Source of the DNA: Pseudomonas oryzicola
GTDB taxonomy: Bacteria > Pseudomonadota > Gammaproteobacteria > Pseudomonadales > Pseudomonadaceae
Assembly: GCF_014269185.2 (NCBI RefSeq)
Contig: NZ_JABWRZ020000001.1
Span: 149,001-213,000 of the forward strand
Direction: 5' to 3'
Length of the DNA: 64,000 nucleotides
Shown: piece after piece, positions 45,018 through 53,286 of the stretch
How the letters are laid out: every line of letters begins with the position of its first letter
How positions within the stretch are numbered: position 1 is the first letter of the stretch
The notes under the pieces: generated by a model
The model's input: only the letters and a program-made list of their open reading frames with translations
What the model was told of the DNA's origin: nothing
Database searches by the model: none
Made by a program: the position numbers and the translations under genes

Positions 45018-45917
45018 ATGTCTACGCTGACCAATAGTGTGCTCGCTATTTCCCCGGCGAGGGAGTCGAAGGTTCGCAAGTTAAGCGAAGTGTCGCATCA
45101 CAAGACGATGGACCATGCGACCGTACTGCCATGGGACCAGGACATCAATCGAAGCCTTTACCCCAAGGATCCCGAGCATCTGTGGATCAATGGAACACGC
45201 TATTGCGAAGGCTTGACCGACGCCCAGAAGCTGGAACTGGCCTGGCTTGAGACGGGCCGTGACATTTCCATGTTCATCTGGCTCGAGCAGACCATTCCGC
45301 CGTTGTACATGGGCTACATCACGCAGTTCCATGACCGTATTTCGCCGGACCTGCAGGAATACCTGATGATCTTTTCCAAGGAAGAGATCGTTCATACCCT
45401 CACCTTCAAACGCTTCATGGCCAAGGCTGGCCTGCAGATCTGGAACCCACCGGTCGGGCTCTATGAATTGCTGACCCAGACACTGCCGAAAATGGAGCCG
45501 GCGGTTGGCGTGTTGTTCACGCTGTTGATCGAATGGGTTGCCGAAATGGGGGCCATGCACACCTCCCAGGGCGCTGCGGTCGAACCCATGACCCGTACCC
45601 TGTTCCGTGAACACCACTATGACGAGGCACGGCACATCGCCTTTGGTCGCTGGATCAGCGAGTCCTACTTCGAAACTGCCAGCGCTGAATCGATCGCCCA
45701 GGTTAAAGCCATGAGCCGGAAAATCATTCCGGCGTTGATCGACATGTTCACCTACAACCCTGAAATCGCATCGCACACTTCCTTCGAGTTTCCGATTGCA
45801 GTGGATGACAGGGCAAAAATCGAAGAGGTTTGGCGTTCACCGAACAATGCTCGACTGAACGATGCCCGATTCGCCGAAATTTACGCCTGGATCGACAAGT
45901 TGGGGCTGCGGCAATGA
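45018..45917 (+). CDS. AurF-type (ferritin-like) diiron oxygenase
   Basis: A 299-residue all-helical diiron enzyme resembling the AurF/CmlI family. A full set of candidate iron ligands is visible with AurF-like spacing: Glu90 in MFIWLEQTIPP, Glu123 and His126 in KEEIVHTLTF, Glu172 or Glu176 in IEWVAEMGAMH, and His199, Glu203 and His206 in EHHYDEARHIAFG. AurF itself N-oxygenates an arylamine, while relatives hydroxylate or desaturate ACP-bound chains. Start 45018 is chosen because GGAGGAGC lies just upstream; an ATG at 45003 is part of that ribosome site. It overlaps the next gene by ATGA. A ferredoxin further down the operon could supply electrons. Confidence 0.85.
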   Translation: MSTLTNSVLAISPARESKVRKLSEVSHHKTMDHATVLPWDQDINRSLYPKDPEHLWINGTRYCEGLTDAQKLELAWLETGRDISMFIWLEQTIPPLYMGYITQFHDRISPDLQEYLMIFSKEEIVHTLTFKRFMAKAGLQIWNPPVGLYELLTQTLPKMEPAVGVLFTLLIEWVAEMGAMHTSQGAAVEPMTRTLFREHHYDEARHIAFGRWISESYFETASAESIAQVKAMSRKIIPALIDMFTYNPEIASHTSFEFPIAVDDRAKIEEVWRSPNNARLNDARFAEIYAWIDKLGLRQ

Positions 45918-47437
45918 GTTCATCGACCTGGGACGCAATCTTCGTGGGTACCGGAATCACGAGCCTGGCCTGCGCGGCCATGTTGGTCAAGCGTGATCCC
46001 GGTGCGCGCGTCCTGATGCTCGACAAGCATATTGTGGTTGGGGGCTATGCCTCGACGTTCAGCCGCCCCAAGCAATCGGCGATTTTCGATTGCAGCCTGC
46101 ACAAGCTCAGCGGCATGTCGGAAGGCGGCAACCTCATCCGCATCCTGCGGGACCTGGGCCTGGAGGATGAACTGAACCTGGTCTACCCCAACGACTATTT
46201 CTGCGCCTACCAGAACGGCACAGCGCTGCCGTTGGCTAACGATGCCGACCAGGTCGAACGGCAACTGATCGAAAGGTTCCCTCATCAGGCCGAGCCCTTG
46301 GTTACCTTTTTCACTCAAGTACGCACCTATGGCCGCAACGGCTACTACCAGTTCCAGATGCTCGATGGCAGTTTCGAGCCGGACATGGCGCAGTTGCGCT
46401 GGGCCCATCGTAACCTCAAGCACAAGACCGTGCGTGAAGCGTTGCATGAGTTGTTCGATGACCCGTACCTGATTGAGATCCTGGCAGCACCTGGCATTTA
46501 TGTAGGCGGCTACTCGGAGGATCTGGGCTACCTGTACTACCTGCATGTGGTGTATGCCACGCTCAATCGCGGCAACGCCTACGTGGCAGGCTCGTCCCAG
46601 CGCTTGTCCGACCTGCTGGCCCAGCAGGTCGAACAGGCCGGGGGCAAGATCATGCTCAGCACGCCTGTAGAAGAGGTGACCACCGACAACAGCGGCAATG
46701 TCACGGGGGTACGTACCCGGGCCGGTGAGTTTCATGCATCACAGGTCTTCATCAATACCTCACCCCATTATGCTGTGGAGCACTTGTTCCAGGCGGATGT
46801 GGACCTGACGAGCACCCGAGAGAAACTGGCCGCGTTGAAGCCGGCACGCTCGACCACCACGGTGTACCTGACCACCGATCAAGCGCCCGAACAGCTGGGG
46901 CTGCGGCATAGCGAGTCGATGCTGTTTGCTGCGGACCCCGCGCTGGCAGCCGAGCTGCGCATCAACGCCGAGCGCAGTGGTTTTCAGCCAGAGCTTTGTG
47001 AACAGGCCTTCTGGGCAATGTCCCCGATCGAGGTCACCAACTATCACGCCCTGGCACCCCCTGGCGGCAGGGTCGTGTGTATCAACGTGCTCGATTCCAT
47101 CGCGCATTGGCCTGCAAGGCGGACGGCGCAATATCGCGCGAAGAAGCAACGCGCGTGTGAGGTGCTGGTGGAACGGCTGCTGGTTCAGATTCCTGAACTG
47201 CGTGGTCACATTTTGCATACGGAAGTGGCAACCCCGCATACCTATGTGCGCTTCACCAACAACACTGATGGCTCTGGCTACGGGGCGATGGTGGGTACCG
47301 ATCTCAAAGGGCATGTCTTCCATCACGGCTTTCCGGTGCAGGGCGTGCAGTTTCTCAGCGCTTGGGTAGCGGGCCCAAGTTATGAAGCCGCCTTTGGCTA
47401 TGCCGAAATGAAGGCCAGGCAATGGAGACGGGCATGA
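45914..47437 (+). CDS. CrtI-like FAD-dependent oxidoreductase 1
   Basis: A 507-residue flavoprotein of the phytoene desaturase / amine oxidase-like group. The N-terminal dinucleotide fold is AIFVGTGITSLACAAMLV, then VLMLDKHIVVGGYASTF; the C-terminal FAD-contact region reads GVQFLSAWVAGPSYEAAFGY. Its start overlaps the diiron gene's stop and its stop overlaps the hydrolase start. The P-loop has Ser where Gly is common (GTGITS). Family members desaturate, isomerise or saturate conjugated polyenes, so action on an ACP-bound or released acyl chain is inferred. Confidence 0.85.
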   Translation: MSSSTWDAIFVGTGITSLACAAMLVKRDPGARVLMLDKHIVVGGYASTFSRPKQSAIFDCSLHKLSGMSEGGNLIRILRDLGLEDELNLVYPNDYFCAYQNGTALPLANDADQVERQLIERFPHQAEPLVTFFTQVRTYGRNGYYQFQMLDGSFEPDMAQLRWAHRNLKHKTVREALHELFDDPYLIEILAAPGIYVGGYSEDLGYLYYLHVVYATLNRGNAYVAGSSQRLSDLLAQQVEQAGGKIMLSTPVEEVTTDNSGNVTGVRTRAGEFHASQVFINTSPHYAVEHLFQADVDLTSTREKLAALKPARSTTTVYLTTDQAPEQLGLRHSESMLFAADPALAAELRINAERSGFQPELCEQAFWAMSPIEVTNYHALAPPGGRVVCINVLDSIAHWPARRTAQYRAKKQRACEVLVERLLVQIPELRGHILHTEVATPHTYVRFTNNTDGSGYGAMVGTDLKGHVFHHGFPVQGVQFLSAWVAGPSYEAAFGYAEMKARQWRRA

Positions 47438-48273
47438 CAGCGCATGCACACTCGCCCAGCTGGTTTGGGATCGCCGTTTCCAAACTGTTCATCCGCGTGA
47501 TGTTCAGGCAGGTACAAGGGTGGAAGCGTGACGTGCCCAGCCGGGCCGAGGGCTTCGTTGAAACGGCCAGCGACGGCAGCAAGCTGGAAGGGGCGGTATT
47601 ACTGGCCAACCCAGCCAAAGCCAAGGGTGTTGTGCTGCTTTGCCATCCGTTCTTGAAATATGGCATGCATTACTTTTTCGAGAACGGGATCGATCAGGCC
47701 TTCCTGGATCAGGGCTACCACGTCGTTGCCTTCAACTTCAAAGGCTTTGGGCGCAGCACCATCGGTGGTCATGCGTTCGCCGATGACGTGTTGTCCATTG
47801 CGCGAAAGATTGCACGGGAGTACCCAGGCCTGCCGATTCACCTGGTGGGCTGCTCATTTGGTGGCTACCACCTGTCACATGCCTTGGCACGTGACGCCTC
47901 GCCCTTCACATCGGCAGTTCTGGACAGCGTGCCGGTCTCGGTTCGCAGCTATTTCACGCGTGGTCCGTTGCGCCTTGCCATGCGCTGGATCAGCGGAAGC
48001 CGTCTGGCAGTGCCTACCGGTACCTGTGCGATCGACCATTCCCTGAAGAGCGTGCACCACCTGCCAATCGCTTACTTCTACGGATTGAGTGACCGCTATA
48101 TCCCCGAGGCGAGTGTGGCAAGGCTGAGCCTGGATTGCACATCCCTGCATGTGGTCGGCTTCGAAGCGTGTCGCCACCTGGAAAACCATAAGAAACACCG
48201 GGATCAGTATTTCCAGGAGATCTTCGCGTTCTTCGCCCGGGCAGAATCTCATAAACCCGTTGTAACAGCCTGA
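47434..48273 (+). CDS. Alpha/beta-fold hydrolase (possible thioesterase)
   Basis: A 279-residue alpha/beta hydrolase. The nucleophile elbow is GCSFGG with Ser141; a C-terminal acid in YGLSDRYIPE and histidine in EACRHLENH complete a plausible triad. An oxyanion-side segment VVLLCHPFLKYGMHYF is near residue 66. It could release the finished acyl chain from the ACP or process an ester. The start at 47434 was chosen for its ATGA overlap with the preceding stop; an ATG at 47422 is also in frame. Confidence 0.85.
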   Translation: MTAHAHSPSWFGIAVSKLFIRVMFRQVQGWKRDVPSRAEGFVETASDGSKLEGAVLLANPAKAKGVVLLCHPFLKYGMHYFFENGIDQAFLDQGYHVVAFNFKGFGRSTIGGHAFADDVLSIARKIAREYPGLPIHLVGCSFGGYHLSHALARDASPFTSAVLDSVPVSVRSYFTRGPLRLAMRWISGSRLAVPTGTCAIDHSLKSVHHLPIAYFYGLSDRYIPEASVARLSLDCTSLHVVGFEACRHLENHKKHRDQYFQEIFAFFARAESHKPVVTA

Positions 48274-48304
48274 CTCCGGGCTCTTTGACTTAAGGAAACA
48301 GAAC

Positions 48305-49060
48305 ATGGATGTCCAACAGCTTGGCAAAGGCAAGTGGATACTCATCAGCGGCGGTACCCGCGGTATAGGGCGCGCACTTGTGCAACAGCTCGCGCGCGAG
48401 GGTTATGAGGTCGCGTTCACCTATCAATCCTCTGCTGACGCGGCCCGCCAGCTCGAGCAGGAGGTAGCCGCCAACGGCGGCCGGGCGCATGGGCATGCCT
48501 GTGACGGTCGGGATTTCCAGTCGGTCAGTTCATTGTGCGAACAGTTGGTCAAAGATCTCGGTGGCCCCTATGGCTTGATCAACAACATGGGCGTGACTGG
48601 CGACCAGTTGCTGTTCAATCTCGACGTCGAGCGCTATCGCGACGTGGTTGCAACTAACCTCGACTCGGCGGTTTATTTCAGCAAGTCGTTGGCCCCGGCC
48701 ATGGCTGGCGAACGGCGCGGCAAGATTTTGCACATGTCCTCCGTCAGTGGCGTCAAGGGGAACAAGGGCCAATTGGGTTATTCCGCGACCAAGGCCGCGA
48801 TGATCGGTATCACCAAGACCATGGCGTTGGAACTGGCGCGCTTCAAGATCAATGTCAATGCCATCGCTCCCGGCTACATCGCTACGGACATGATCGATCA
48901 GATCCCCGATCACGTGCGCAAGTCGATCACCGACAACATCCCTCTCAAGCGTTTCGGTGAAGTGCATGAAGTGGCTGCATTGGCCAGCTTCCTGTTGTCA
49001 CCGCAAGCCGATTACATCACTGGCCAGACCTTCCTGATCGACGGCGGCCTGACGGCCTGA
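48305..49060 (+). CDS. FabG-like 3-oxoacyl-ACP reductase (SDR)
   Basis: A 251-residue short-chain dehydrogenase closely resembling FabG. The NADPH motif is ISGGTRGIGRAL (residues 15-26), then NNMG. The catalytic residues are Ser146, Tyr159 and Lys163 (HMSSVSGV, GYSATKAAM). The C-terminus is GQTFLIDGGLTA. It would reduce 3-oxoacyl-ACP made by the ketosynthase, giving the substrate for the MaoC-like dehydratase. It is preceded by AAGGAAACAGAAC and starts 31 bases after the hydrolase. Confidence 0.92.
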   Translation: MDVQQLGKGKWILISGGTRGIGRALVQQLAREGYEVAFTYQSSADAARQLEQEVAANGGRAHGHACDGRDFQSVSSLCEQLVKDLGGPYGLINNMGVTGDQLLFNLDVERYRDVVATNLDSAVYFSKSLAPAMAGERRGKILHMSSVSGVKGNKGQLGYSATKAAMIGITKTMALELARFKINVNAIAPGYIATDMIDQIPDHVRKSITDNIPLKRFGEVHEVAALASFLLSPQADYITGQTFLIDGGLTA

Positions 49061-49103
49061 TTCGCCTTGCGCAATTTGCTGTGTGGTGATGCCTGGAGCA
49101 TTC

Positions 49104-50609
49104 ATGAGTCAATCATACGATACTGTCTTTGTAGGATCAGGGCTGGGCGCGCTCGCCAGCGCCAGCCTGATGGCCCAACGAGGCCAAAAGGTCCTGGTGG
49201 TGGAAAAGCACAATATTCCCGGTGGTTACGCGAGCAATTTTCGCCGTAAAGACTTCACGTTCGATGTGTCTCTGCATTCGTTCGATGGTGTCGTCCGCGG
49301 TGCGCATTCATTCAAGGTGATCGAGGCTTGCGGTGTCGCGGACAAGGTCGAGTTTCTCCATCACCCGACGCTCTATCGCTACCGTTCACCCGATATCGAT
49401 ATCACCGTCGGGCATCGCGACCTGGAAGGTTACAAACAGACCCTGTATCGCTGCTTCCCCGAAGAAGTCGACAACATCAATCGGTTGTTCGCCGAGTCCA
49501 AGCGCAACTACCAGGACCTATGCGGCTTCCTTTATTCACCCAAACCGTTCTGGATGCGATTTGTCGCTACTCCCTTCGCCTATCCCCGGGTTCTGCGCTA
49601 TGGCCATGAAACGGTGGATAAGTACTTTTCCAGGTTCACCCGCAACGAACGCCTGAAGGAAGTACTGTCGGCTCAGTGGAGCTACTACGGGCTGCCGGCG
49701 AAAGACTTGGCATTCGGCTATTTCTCGTACCCCTTCATCGACTATCTGGAGAACGGCGGCTACTCGATCAAGGGCGGCTCGCAGGCGCTTTCCTCGGCAT
49801 TGGTCGAGGTTATCGAGGCGCACGGCGGCCGTGTCGAACTGGAGTCGGGAGTCCAGCAGATAATGGTTGACCGAGGCAGGGTAACCGGCGTCGTCACGCG
49901 CAGATCGGGGCCGGTGAAGGCCCGCAATGTCGTGGCCAATGTTTCCCCGCATGCCGTGGTGGGTTTGGCAGGAAAACAGCACTTCCCCAGCAAATACCTC
50001 ACTCGCTTGGACAAGCTGAAGTTCTCGGTATCCGGCTTCCAGGTGTACTTGGGCCTGGATTGCCCGCTGAGTGAACTGGGTGTCGGCCCTGAGGAATACA
50101 TCCACTTCTTTTCACCCGGGAAAACGCAACGCACGCAGTTCGAACATATCCAGGCCGGCGAACTGCATCAGGACAACACCAGTTGGTCGATCAATTATTT
50201 CTCCAATGTCGATCCGTCCATGGTGCCGCCTGGAAAATCCAGCCTTGGCCTGTTCACGCTCACCGGCCCCGACGTCTGGCACTCGCTGGACAAACTCGCT
50301 TACCGCCGCAAGAAAGCCGCGCTGACCGATTTGTTGATCGCTAATGCCGAGCGCGTCATTCCAGGCCTGCGCGACCATATCGAAGTCTGTGAAGCAGGGT
50401 CACCGCGGACGATGACCAAGTTCACCCAGAACCCACAAGGTGCGATCTACGGCTTCGAGCAAACGCCTCAGCAGTCCGGGCTGTTTAACCGCTTTCCGCA
50501 GAAGTATCCGGTAAAGGGGCTCTACCAGGTCGGCGCATGGACGTTCCCTGGTGCGGGCTTCATCGGAACGATGTTGTCCGCCCGCTTGTTGGTTGACCGC
50601 TATTTCTAG
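49104..50609 (+). CDS. CrtI-like FAD-dependent oxidoreductase 2
   Basis: A 501-residue flavoprotein related to the first one, with N-terminal FAD motif TVFVGSGLGALASASLM, then VVEKHNIPGGYASNF, and a C-terminal YQVGAWTFPGAGFIGTMLSARL typical of CrtI-type desaturases. The start 49104 has GGAG six bases upstream; an in-frame start at 49083 is less likely. The close match of the VGSG...GGYASN block to oxidoreductase 1 suggests duplication within the cluster. Confidence 0.86.
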   Translation: MSQSYDTVFVGSGLGALASASLMAQRGQKVLVVEKHNIPGGYASNFRRKDFTFDVSLHSFDGVVRGAHSFKVIEACGVADKVEFLHHPTLYRYRSPDIDITVGHRDLEGYKQTLYRCFPEEVDNINRLFAESKRNYQDLCGFLYSPKPFWMRFVATPFAYPRVLRYGHETVDKYFSRFTRNERLKEVLSAQWSYYGLPAKDLAFGYFSYPFIDYLENGGYSIKGGSQALSSALVEVIEAHGGRVELESGVQQIMVDRGRVTGVVTRRSGPVKARNVVANVSPHAVVGLAGKQHFPSKYLTRLDKLKFSVSGFQVYLGLDCPLSELGVGPEEYIHFFSPGKTQRTQFEHIQAGELHQDNTSWSINYFSNVDPSMVPPGKSSLGLFTLTGPDVWHSLDKLAYRRKKAALTDLLIANAERVIPGLRDHIEVCEAGSPRTMTKFTQNPQGAIYGFEQTPQQSGLFNRFPQKYPVKGLYQVGAWTFPGAGFIGTMLSARLLVDRYF

Positions 50610-50650
50610 GCGGTGATGTGCCCGTCAAATGCGACCTCGAGAGACTAATC

Positions 50651-51022
50651 ATGACTTATGTAGTGACAGACAACTGCATTCAGTGCCGACACACCAGCTG
50701 TGTGGATATATGCCCTGCAGACGCGTTCCACCTGGGGCCGAACTTCATCGTGATCAATCCGGAGGCCTGCGTCGATTGTGGTCTCTGCCTGCCGGAATGC
50801 CCTGAAGAGGCGATTTTACCGGAGAACCGCCTGGGGGAAGGTAATCGGCACTTCCTGGCGTTGAATGCCGAGCTTGCACAACATTGGCCGGTCATTCTCC
50901 AGAGCATTCCACCCCTGGATGATCACCGGAAGTGGAGCCATCAGCCGAACAAACTTGCACACCTTGTGCGCGAAGCCGAAGCGGTCGATCCGACCCGCGA
51001 CCACCATCTGCAGCACGCTTGA
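50651..51022 (+). CDS. 7Fe-type ferredoxin
   Basis: A 123-residue ferredoxin. The N-terminal 60 residues match the FdxA pattern: Cys9, Cys12, Cys17 and Cys21 (NCIQCRHTSCVDICPADAF) and Cys40, Cys43, Cys46 and Cys50 (ACVDCGLCLPECPEEAI), so a [3Fe-4S]/[4Fe-4S] pair is likely. The remaining tail is extended and His/Asn-rich. It is a natural electron donor for the diiron oxygenase or an electron acceptor for the flavoproteins. The start at 50651 gives the family N-terminus MTYVVTDNCIQC. Confidence 0.9.
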   Translation: MTYVVTDNCIQCRHTSCVDICPADAFHLGPNFIVINPEACVDCGLCLPECPEEAILPENRLGEGNRHFLALNAELAQHWPVILQSIPPLDDHRKWSHQPNKLAHLVREAEAVDPTRDHHLQHA

Positions 51023-51037
51023 AGTGCACCTGGACGA

Positions 51038-52684
51038 ATGCCCATGCAAAGCTATGACCGATTCAAGACGCTGGAGAGCGATACCTTCGACGTGATTGTC
51101 GTGGGTGCCGGCATTGGTGGGCTGACCGCAGCCGCTACCCTCGCCAACCGTGGCAAGCAGGTATTGGTGCTGGATATGCACTATGAAATGGGGGGCTGCG
51201 CCACGGTCTTTCATCGTAAGGGCAAGGATTACGAGTTCGATGTAGGTCTTCACTACATTGGCGACTGTGGCAAGGAAGGGTTGATCCCTCGTATTTTGCG
51301 CGGGGCCGGCATCGACGATGGTGAAATCAACTTTATCGAGCAGGATCCAGAAGGTTTCGAAACGCTTTGCTTCCCCGATTTTCAGTTTGCCGTGCCGCGC
51401 GGGTATGAGCGCTTCCGGGAAAGGCTCATCGAAGCGTTCCCCAAGGAAAAATCAGGCATCAACCGTTATTTCAAGATGCTGCAGCAAGTCTGGGACTTCA
51501 TGGGCATCCACTCCCGGCCGCTCTCCGCGCTGTGGGTACTGCCACGCTCCTGGATGCTGATGCGCCATTCGAAATCGACGGTTGCCCAGTTTCTTGACAC
51601 CTGCACACAGGATCAGCGACTGCGCGCCATCCTGACCGGGCAGCTCGGCGTTTACCATCAACCTCCCAGCAGGGCGACCATGGCTGGGCACGCTGCAGTG
51701 GTCAACCACTTCCTGCAAGGGTCATATTACCCGTCGGGAGGGGGCCAGATGTTCTCTGACAAACTCGGCGCGGTTGTCGAACGCAACGGAGGAAAGATCC
51801 TGCTGCGTTCCAAGGTCGAGCGTATCCTGGTCGAGAAGGGCCGCGCGGTAGGTGTCGAATTCAGTAACAAGCACTTGGGCAAACGTACGGTCAGGGCAGA
51901 CGCGGTGATCTGCAACGCCGACATCAAACACACCTTGCTGGACTTGATCGGACGGGACCACCTCAAGGCCAAAACCGTCGGCAAGGCCGAGTGTTTCGAA
52001 ATGTCGCCGGCTATGGGAGTGGTTTACCTGGGCATCGACATGGACCTGAAGGCGATGGGTCTTAAAAATACCAACTATCGCATCTATCCCGGTTGCGACT
52101 ACGAGCGTGCCTACCGCGAGGTGTTCGCCGGACAATTCCCGGATGAGCCGCATCTGTTCATCGGTAATGCCACCATGAAGGACCCGGATAATCCGGCCAT
52201 TGCCCCGCCTGGCATCTACAACCTGCAATTGATGTCGGCAGTTCCTTCGAACCCGGAAAGCTGGGGTGTTACGCAGGCCGAGGTAGCTGATGGCAGCTAT
52301 CGGAACAACCCGGCTTACCTGGCAAAAAAGGAATGGTATGCCCGGCAATTGATTGCGCTGGCTGAACGCGTGATACCGGGGATGTCGGAGCATATCGTGT
52401 ATCAGGAAGTCTCCACTCCGTTCTCGGTGACCCGTTTCATCGGTTCAGCCGGAGGAACATCTTATGGCTTGGCGTTCACGCCTGAGTACTTCCTGCATAA
52501 TCGCCCGGGTACCAAGACCGAAATACGAAACCTGTTCTTGTGTGGTGCATCCACTCGCACCGGGCACGGGATATTTGGTGCTATGACGGGGGGTGTCGAA
52601 GCCGCTGCCGCTGTCGACGGCCGCAAGCTACGCTACCAGATCATGGATGTCGGCACGCGCGCCGAGGCCCAAGTGAGCGCTTGA
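51038..52684 (+). CDS. CrtI/RetSat-like FAD-dependent oxidoreductase 3
   Basis: A 548-residue flavoprotein with FAD motif VIVVGAGIGGLTAAATLANRG, then VLDMHYEMGGCATVF. Its C-terminus reads LFLCGASTRTGHGIFGAMTGG. It looks closer to the carotenoid isomerase / retinol saturase side of the family than the other two. It starts 16 bases after the ferredoxin. Three different CrtI-like enzymes in one operon imply successive redox or isomerisation steps on a conjugated or to-be-conjugated chain. Starts at 51038 or 51044 cannot be distinguished. Confidence 0.86.
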   Translation: MPMQSYDRFKTLESDTFDVIVVGAGIGGLTAAATLANRGKQVLVLDMHYEMGGCATVFHRKGKDYEFDVGLHYIGDCGKEGLIPRILRGAGIDDGEINFIEQDPEGFETLCFPDFQFAVPRGYERFRERLIEAFPKEKSGINRYFKMLQQVWDFMGIHSRPLSALWVLPRSWMLMRHSKSTVAQFLDTCTQDQRLRAILTGQLGVYHQPPSRATMAGHAAVVNHFLQGSYYPSGGGQMFSDKLGAVVERNGGKILLRSKVERILVEKGRAVGVEFSNKHLGKRTVRADAVICNADIKHTLLDLIGRDHLKAKTVGKAECFEMSPAMGVVYLGIDMDLKAMGLKNTNYRIYPGCDYERAYREVFAGQFPDEPHLFIGNATMKDPDNPAIAPPGIYNLQLMSAVPSNPESWGVTQAEVADGSYRNNPAYLAKKEWYARQLIALAERVIPGMSEHIVYQEVSTPFSVTRFIGSAGGTSYGLAFTPEYFLHNRPGTKTEIRNLFLCGASTRTGHGIFGAMTGGVEAAAAVDGRKLRYQIMDVGTRAEAQVSA

Positions 52685-52759
52685 GTCCACACAACGCCGG
52701 GCAGCAAGGCCGTAGACCATGAAGCAGCTGGCGCTGTGCACTCATCAAGGAGAGATGAC

Positions 52760-53200
52760 ATGTCGAATGACTACAACACCGCTTTGCTGCTGGCTGCTGG
52801 GCTTAGTCTGCTGGCGTCGATCATGCACCTGGGCATAATCCTGGTGGGGCCATCGTGGTATCGCTTGTTCGGCGCCGGCGAGCGTATCGTGCGTGCGGCC
52901 CAGGCCGGGCGCTGGTATCCGGCGCTAGTGACGGCGGCCATTGCCCTGGTTCTCGCTACCTGGGGCCTTTATGCCTTGTCGGGAGCCGGAGTGGTCGATC
53001 CATTGCCCCTGTTACGGCCGGCGCTGATCGCCATTACCGCGATCTACCTGTTACGCGGTGTACTTGGACCTTTTGCACTGGCTGGTACCGGGCGCAGTGG
53101 CCGTTTCATCGTGGTCAGCTCGGCAATATGCTTGTTGTATGGCCTTGTGCACCTGGTCGGGCTCATTCAAGTGTGGCAGTTGCTCAATTCCACTGGCTGA
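52760..53200 (+). CDS. Small four-helix membrane protein, last gene of the quorum-linked operon
   Basis: A 146-residue hydrophobic protein of unknown function with about four membrane segments (residues 7-29, 46-68, 76-96 and 112-136). There is no recognised catalytic motif. AAGGAGAG lies eight bases before the ATG at 52760. It is the last gene before a strong terminator (53236-53266), so it belongs to the same transcript, and may be a membrane anchor, redox partner or exporter component. No confident homologue is known to me. Confidence 0.8.
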   Translation: MSNDYNTALLLAAGLSLLASIMHLGIILVGPSWYRLFGAGERIVRAAQAGRWYPALVTAAIALVLATWGLYALSGAGVVDPLPLLRPALIAITAIYLLRGVLGPFALAGTGRSGRFIVVSSAICLLYGLVHLVGLIQVWQLLNSTG

Positions 53201-53235
53201 TTACGGCTGGCGAGCGTAAATCGGCAAATGCATCA

Positions 53236-53266
53236 AAAGGGCGAACCTCACGGGTCGCCCTTTTTG
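53236..53266. terminator. Terminator ending the quorum-linked operon (bidirectional with lpd)
   Basis: Stem AAGGGCGA-(10)-TCGCCCTT followed by a T run. It separates the rightward operon from the convergent lpd gene and marks the likely right boundary of the accessory block. Confidence 0.85.
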
Positions 53267-53286
53267 CGCACAGCTTTTCGACGCCG

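Noticed and set aside
42645..52684. Assignment of the cluster to known polyyne, dialkylresorcinol, aryl polyene or mupirocin-type pathways
   Set aside because: Polyyne clusters have acyl-AMP ligases and membrane desaturases; resorcinol clusters have DarA/DarB-type enzymes; aryl polyene clusters have several KS/ACP and an ammonia-lyase or acyltransferase; mupirocin needs modular PKS. None of these parts is present here.
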